Below, piece by piece: positions 63,097-64,000 of a stretch of 64,000 nucleotides of DNA (the first letter of the stretch is position 1; every line of letters begins with the position of its first letter). Origin of the DNA: Pseudomonas syringae CC1557 (GTDB taxonomy: Bacteria > Pseudomonadota > Gammaproteobacteria > Pseudomonadales > Pseudomonadaceae); the NCBI RefSeq assembly GCF_000452705.1, contig NZ_CP007014.1, forward strand, positions 1,798,001 to 1,862,000, in the 5' to 3' direction. The notes beneath the pieces are model-generated. The model made no database searches, was not told where the DNA came from, and saw nothing but the letters and a program-made list of their open reading frames with translations. The translations under genes were made by a program, and so were the position numbers.

Positions 63097-64000
63097 TCAG
63101 TAATTGCCTGATGGCCAGTCTGTGTAGCCAGATGCTCCGCCGCCGTAATACGTCTCGCGCGGCGCTACTGTCAGTTCGGCGCCAAGGCGCAGGCGCTGGA
63201 CGAGATCCGGATTGGAAATGAACAGCCGACCGAAGGCGACTGCATCGATGATTCCCTGGCTGCGGCGCTCGATGGCCATCTCCAGGTCGTAGTTGTTATT
63301 GCCGATAAAGAAACCTTTGAAGCGCGCGCTCAACGCGTCCATGTCGACACCTTCCGGCACATCTCGCGACGTAGCGGTGGCGCCTTCTACGAAATGCAGA
63401 TAGGCCAGGTTGAAAATGTTCAGTTGGTCGATCAGATAGCCGTGCAGCGCCATCACATTGCTGTCCGGTGGGGTGTTGCCAGCGTCCGGCGTGACGGGTG
63501 ACAGACGGATACCGACACGGTCGCTGCCCCAGATATCGACGATCGCCTGAGTCACTTCAAGCGTCAGTCGTGCGCGGTTTGCTATCGAGCCGCCGTATTG
63601 GTCAGTACGCTGATTGGTGGAGTCGCGCAGGAACTGGTCGAGGAGGTAGCTGTTGGCCGAATGTACTTCCACGCCGTCGAACCCGGCACGCTTGGCATTT
63701 TCGGCTGCGAGCCTGTATTGCTCGATGATCCCCGGAATTTCCGAGCTGTGCAGCGCGCGTGGCATCGAAACAGGTACGAAACCGTCGACGGTGTACGTAT
63801 TGCCCTCGGCGGCGATGGCCGACGGCGCGACCGGAGCCTGACCGTCCGGTTGTAGATCGACGCTGGAAAAGCGTCCTACATGCCATAGCTGACAGACGAT
63901 TTTTCCGCCTGCGGCATGCACTGCGTCGGTAACTTTTCGCCAGCCCGCCACCTGCTCTTCACTCCATATGCCTGGCGTGGCGGCGTAGCCTCGGCCCTGA
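63097..64000 (-). CDS. Old Yellow Enzyme-family oxidoreductase (partial)
   Basis: The 3' part of an NADH:flavin oxidoreductase (OYE, NemA-like), read on the minus strand and running off the right edge at 64000. Visible: QGRGYAATPGIWSEEQ at the cut edge, QLWHVGRFS, GVEVHSANSYLLDQFLRDST and TDQYGGSIANRARL, which carry the FMN and active-site residues. About 300 residues are present; the first 60-70 lie outside. OYE enzymes reduce activated alkenes, nitro esters or nitroaromatics. Confidence 0.93.
   Translation of the reverse strand, partial: QGRGYAATPGIWSEEQVAGWRKVTDAVHAAGGKIVCQLWHVGRFSSVDLQPDGQAPVAPSAIAAEGNTYTVDGFVPVSMPRALHSSEIPGIIEQYRLAAENAKRAGFDGVEVHSANSYLLDQFLRDSTNQRTDQYGGSIANRARLTLEVTQAIVDIWGSDRVGIRLSPVTPDAGNTPPDSNVMALHGYLIDQLNIFNLAYLHFVEGATATSRDVPEGVDMDALSARFKGFFIGNNNYDLEMAIERRSQGIIDAVAFGRLFISNPDLVQRLRLGAELTVAPRETYYGGGASGYTDWPSGNY

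Noticed and set aside
1..64000. Search by eye for CRISPR arrays, insertion sequences and rRNA genes
   Set aside because: No regularly spaced repeats, transposase-like ORFs or rRNA sequences were noticed.

Overview
The window looks like a chromosomal segment of the Pseudomonas syringae complex (Gammaproteobacteria). This rests on Pseudomonas-type proteins throughout (DUF3509, RssB/RssC, LolC/LolD/LolE, CsiV-Mfd), gene order resembling conserved Pseudomonas blocks (folE-smr-prmB-aroC-mtnBDC-speE; csiV-mfd-gap; sthA-GDPD-PilZ-lolCDE; queF-mlaA-rssBC-tal), and one perfect match to the P. syringae hrp box (GGAACC-N16-CCACTTA) upstream of an apbE gene. The genes are mostly housekeeping, densely packed on both strands. 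I see no insertion sequence, CRISPR array, rRNA operon or intact prophage.

Layout: 1-4.0 kb holds the start of a probable BenE-type transporter, a MarR regulator divergent from an aminotransferase, a GST, an LprI-type protein, a thioredoxin-fold protein and folE. 4.2-9.2 kb holds a tiny Gly/His-rich lipoprotein, an Smr protein, a membrane protein with a CRP-like site upstream, a cysteine-hydrolase homologue, prmB, a GNAT-like membrane-anchored protein and an alpha/beta hydrolase. 9.3-14.5 kb runs aroC, an MFS carrier, mtnB, mtnD, mtnC (methionine salvage) and a LuxR solo. 14.6-22.2 kb holds DUF3509, an ankyrin protein, a ZIP carrier, speE, an LtaS-like sulfatase-fold enzyme and an RraB homologue.

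22.7-25.9 kb is a compact operon of ATP-grasp, alpha-E and transglutaminase proteins, followed by a rhodanese-like protein lacking its cysteine, a 33-residue mini-ORF, a class I glutamine amidotransferase and CorA. 28.7-33.9 kb is a patchwork of small genes ending in an XRE regulator and tRNA-Ser(GGA). 34-46.8 kb has an SDR enzyme, a second isochorismatase-fold protein, a SWIM-SNF2 helicase, csiV, mfd, gap and two MFS carriers.

46.8-55.5 kb starts with the hrp box and apbE, then sthA, a GDPD, a PilZ protein, lolC-lolD-lolE and queF. 55.5-64 kb has a REP/BIME-like repeat cluster, DUF4404, a HAD-fold protein without catalytic aspartates, mlaA, a PilZ protein, rssB-rssC, tal, an M20 peptidase, an NTF2-like protein and the 3' part of an Old Yellow Enzyme gene running off the right edge.

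Functional links: speE makes methylthioadenosine, which the mtn pathway recycles, and a carrier is translationally coupled to mtnB. Lol and Mla proteins serve the outer membrane. RssB/RssC form a partner-switching pair. The most interesting candidates are the hrp-box/apbE pair, the ATP-grasp/alpha-E/transglutaminase operon, the unassigned minus-strand terminator at 22.3 kb (possible sRNA), the two tiny ORFs, and the inverted tRNA-Ser fragment beside the XRE gene. All function calls come from reading sequence and from remembered family knowledge; no search was run.
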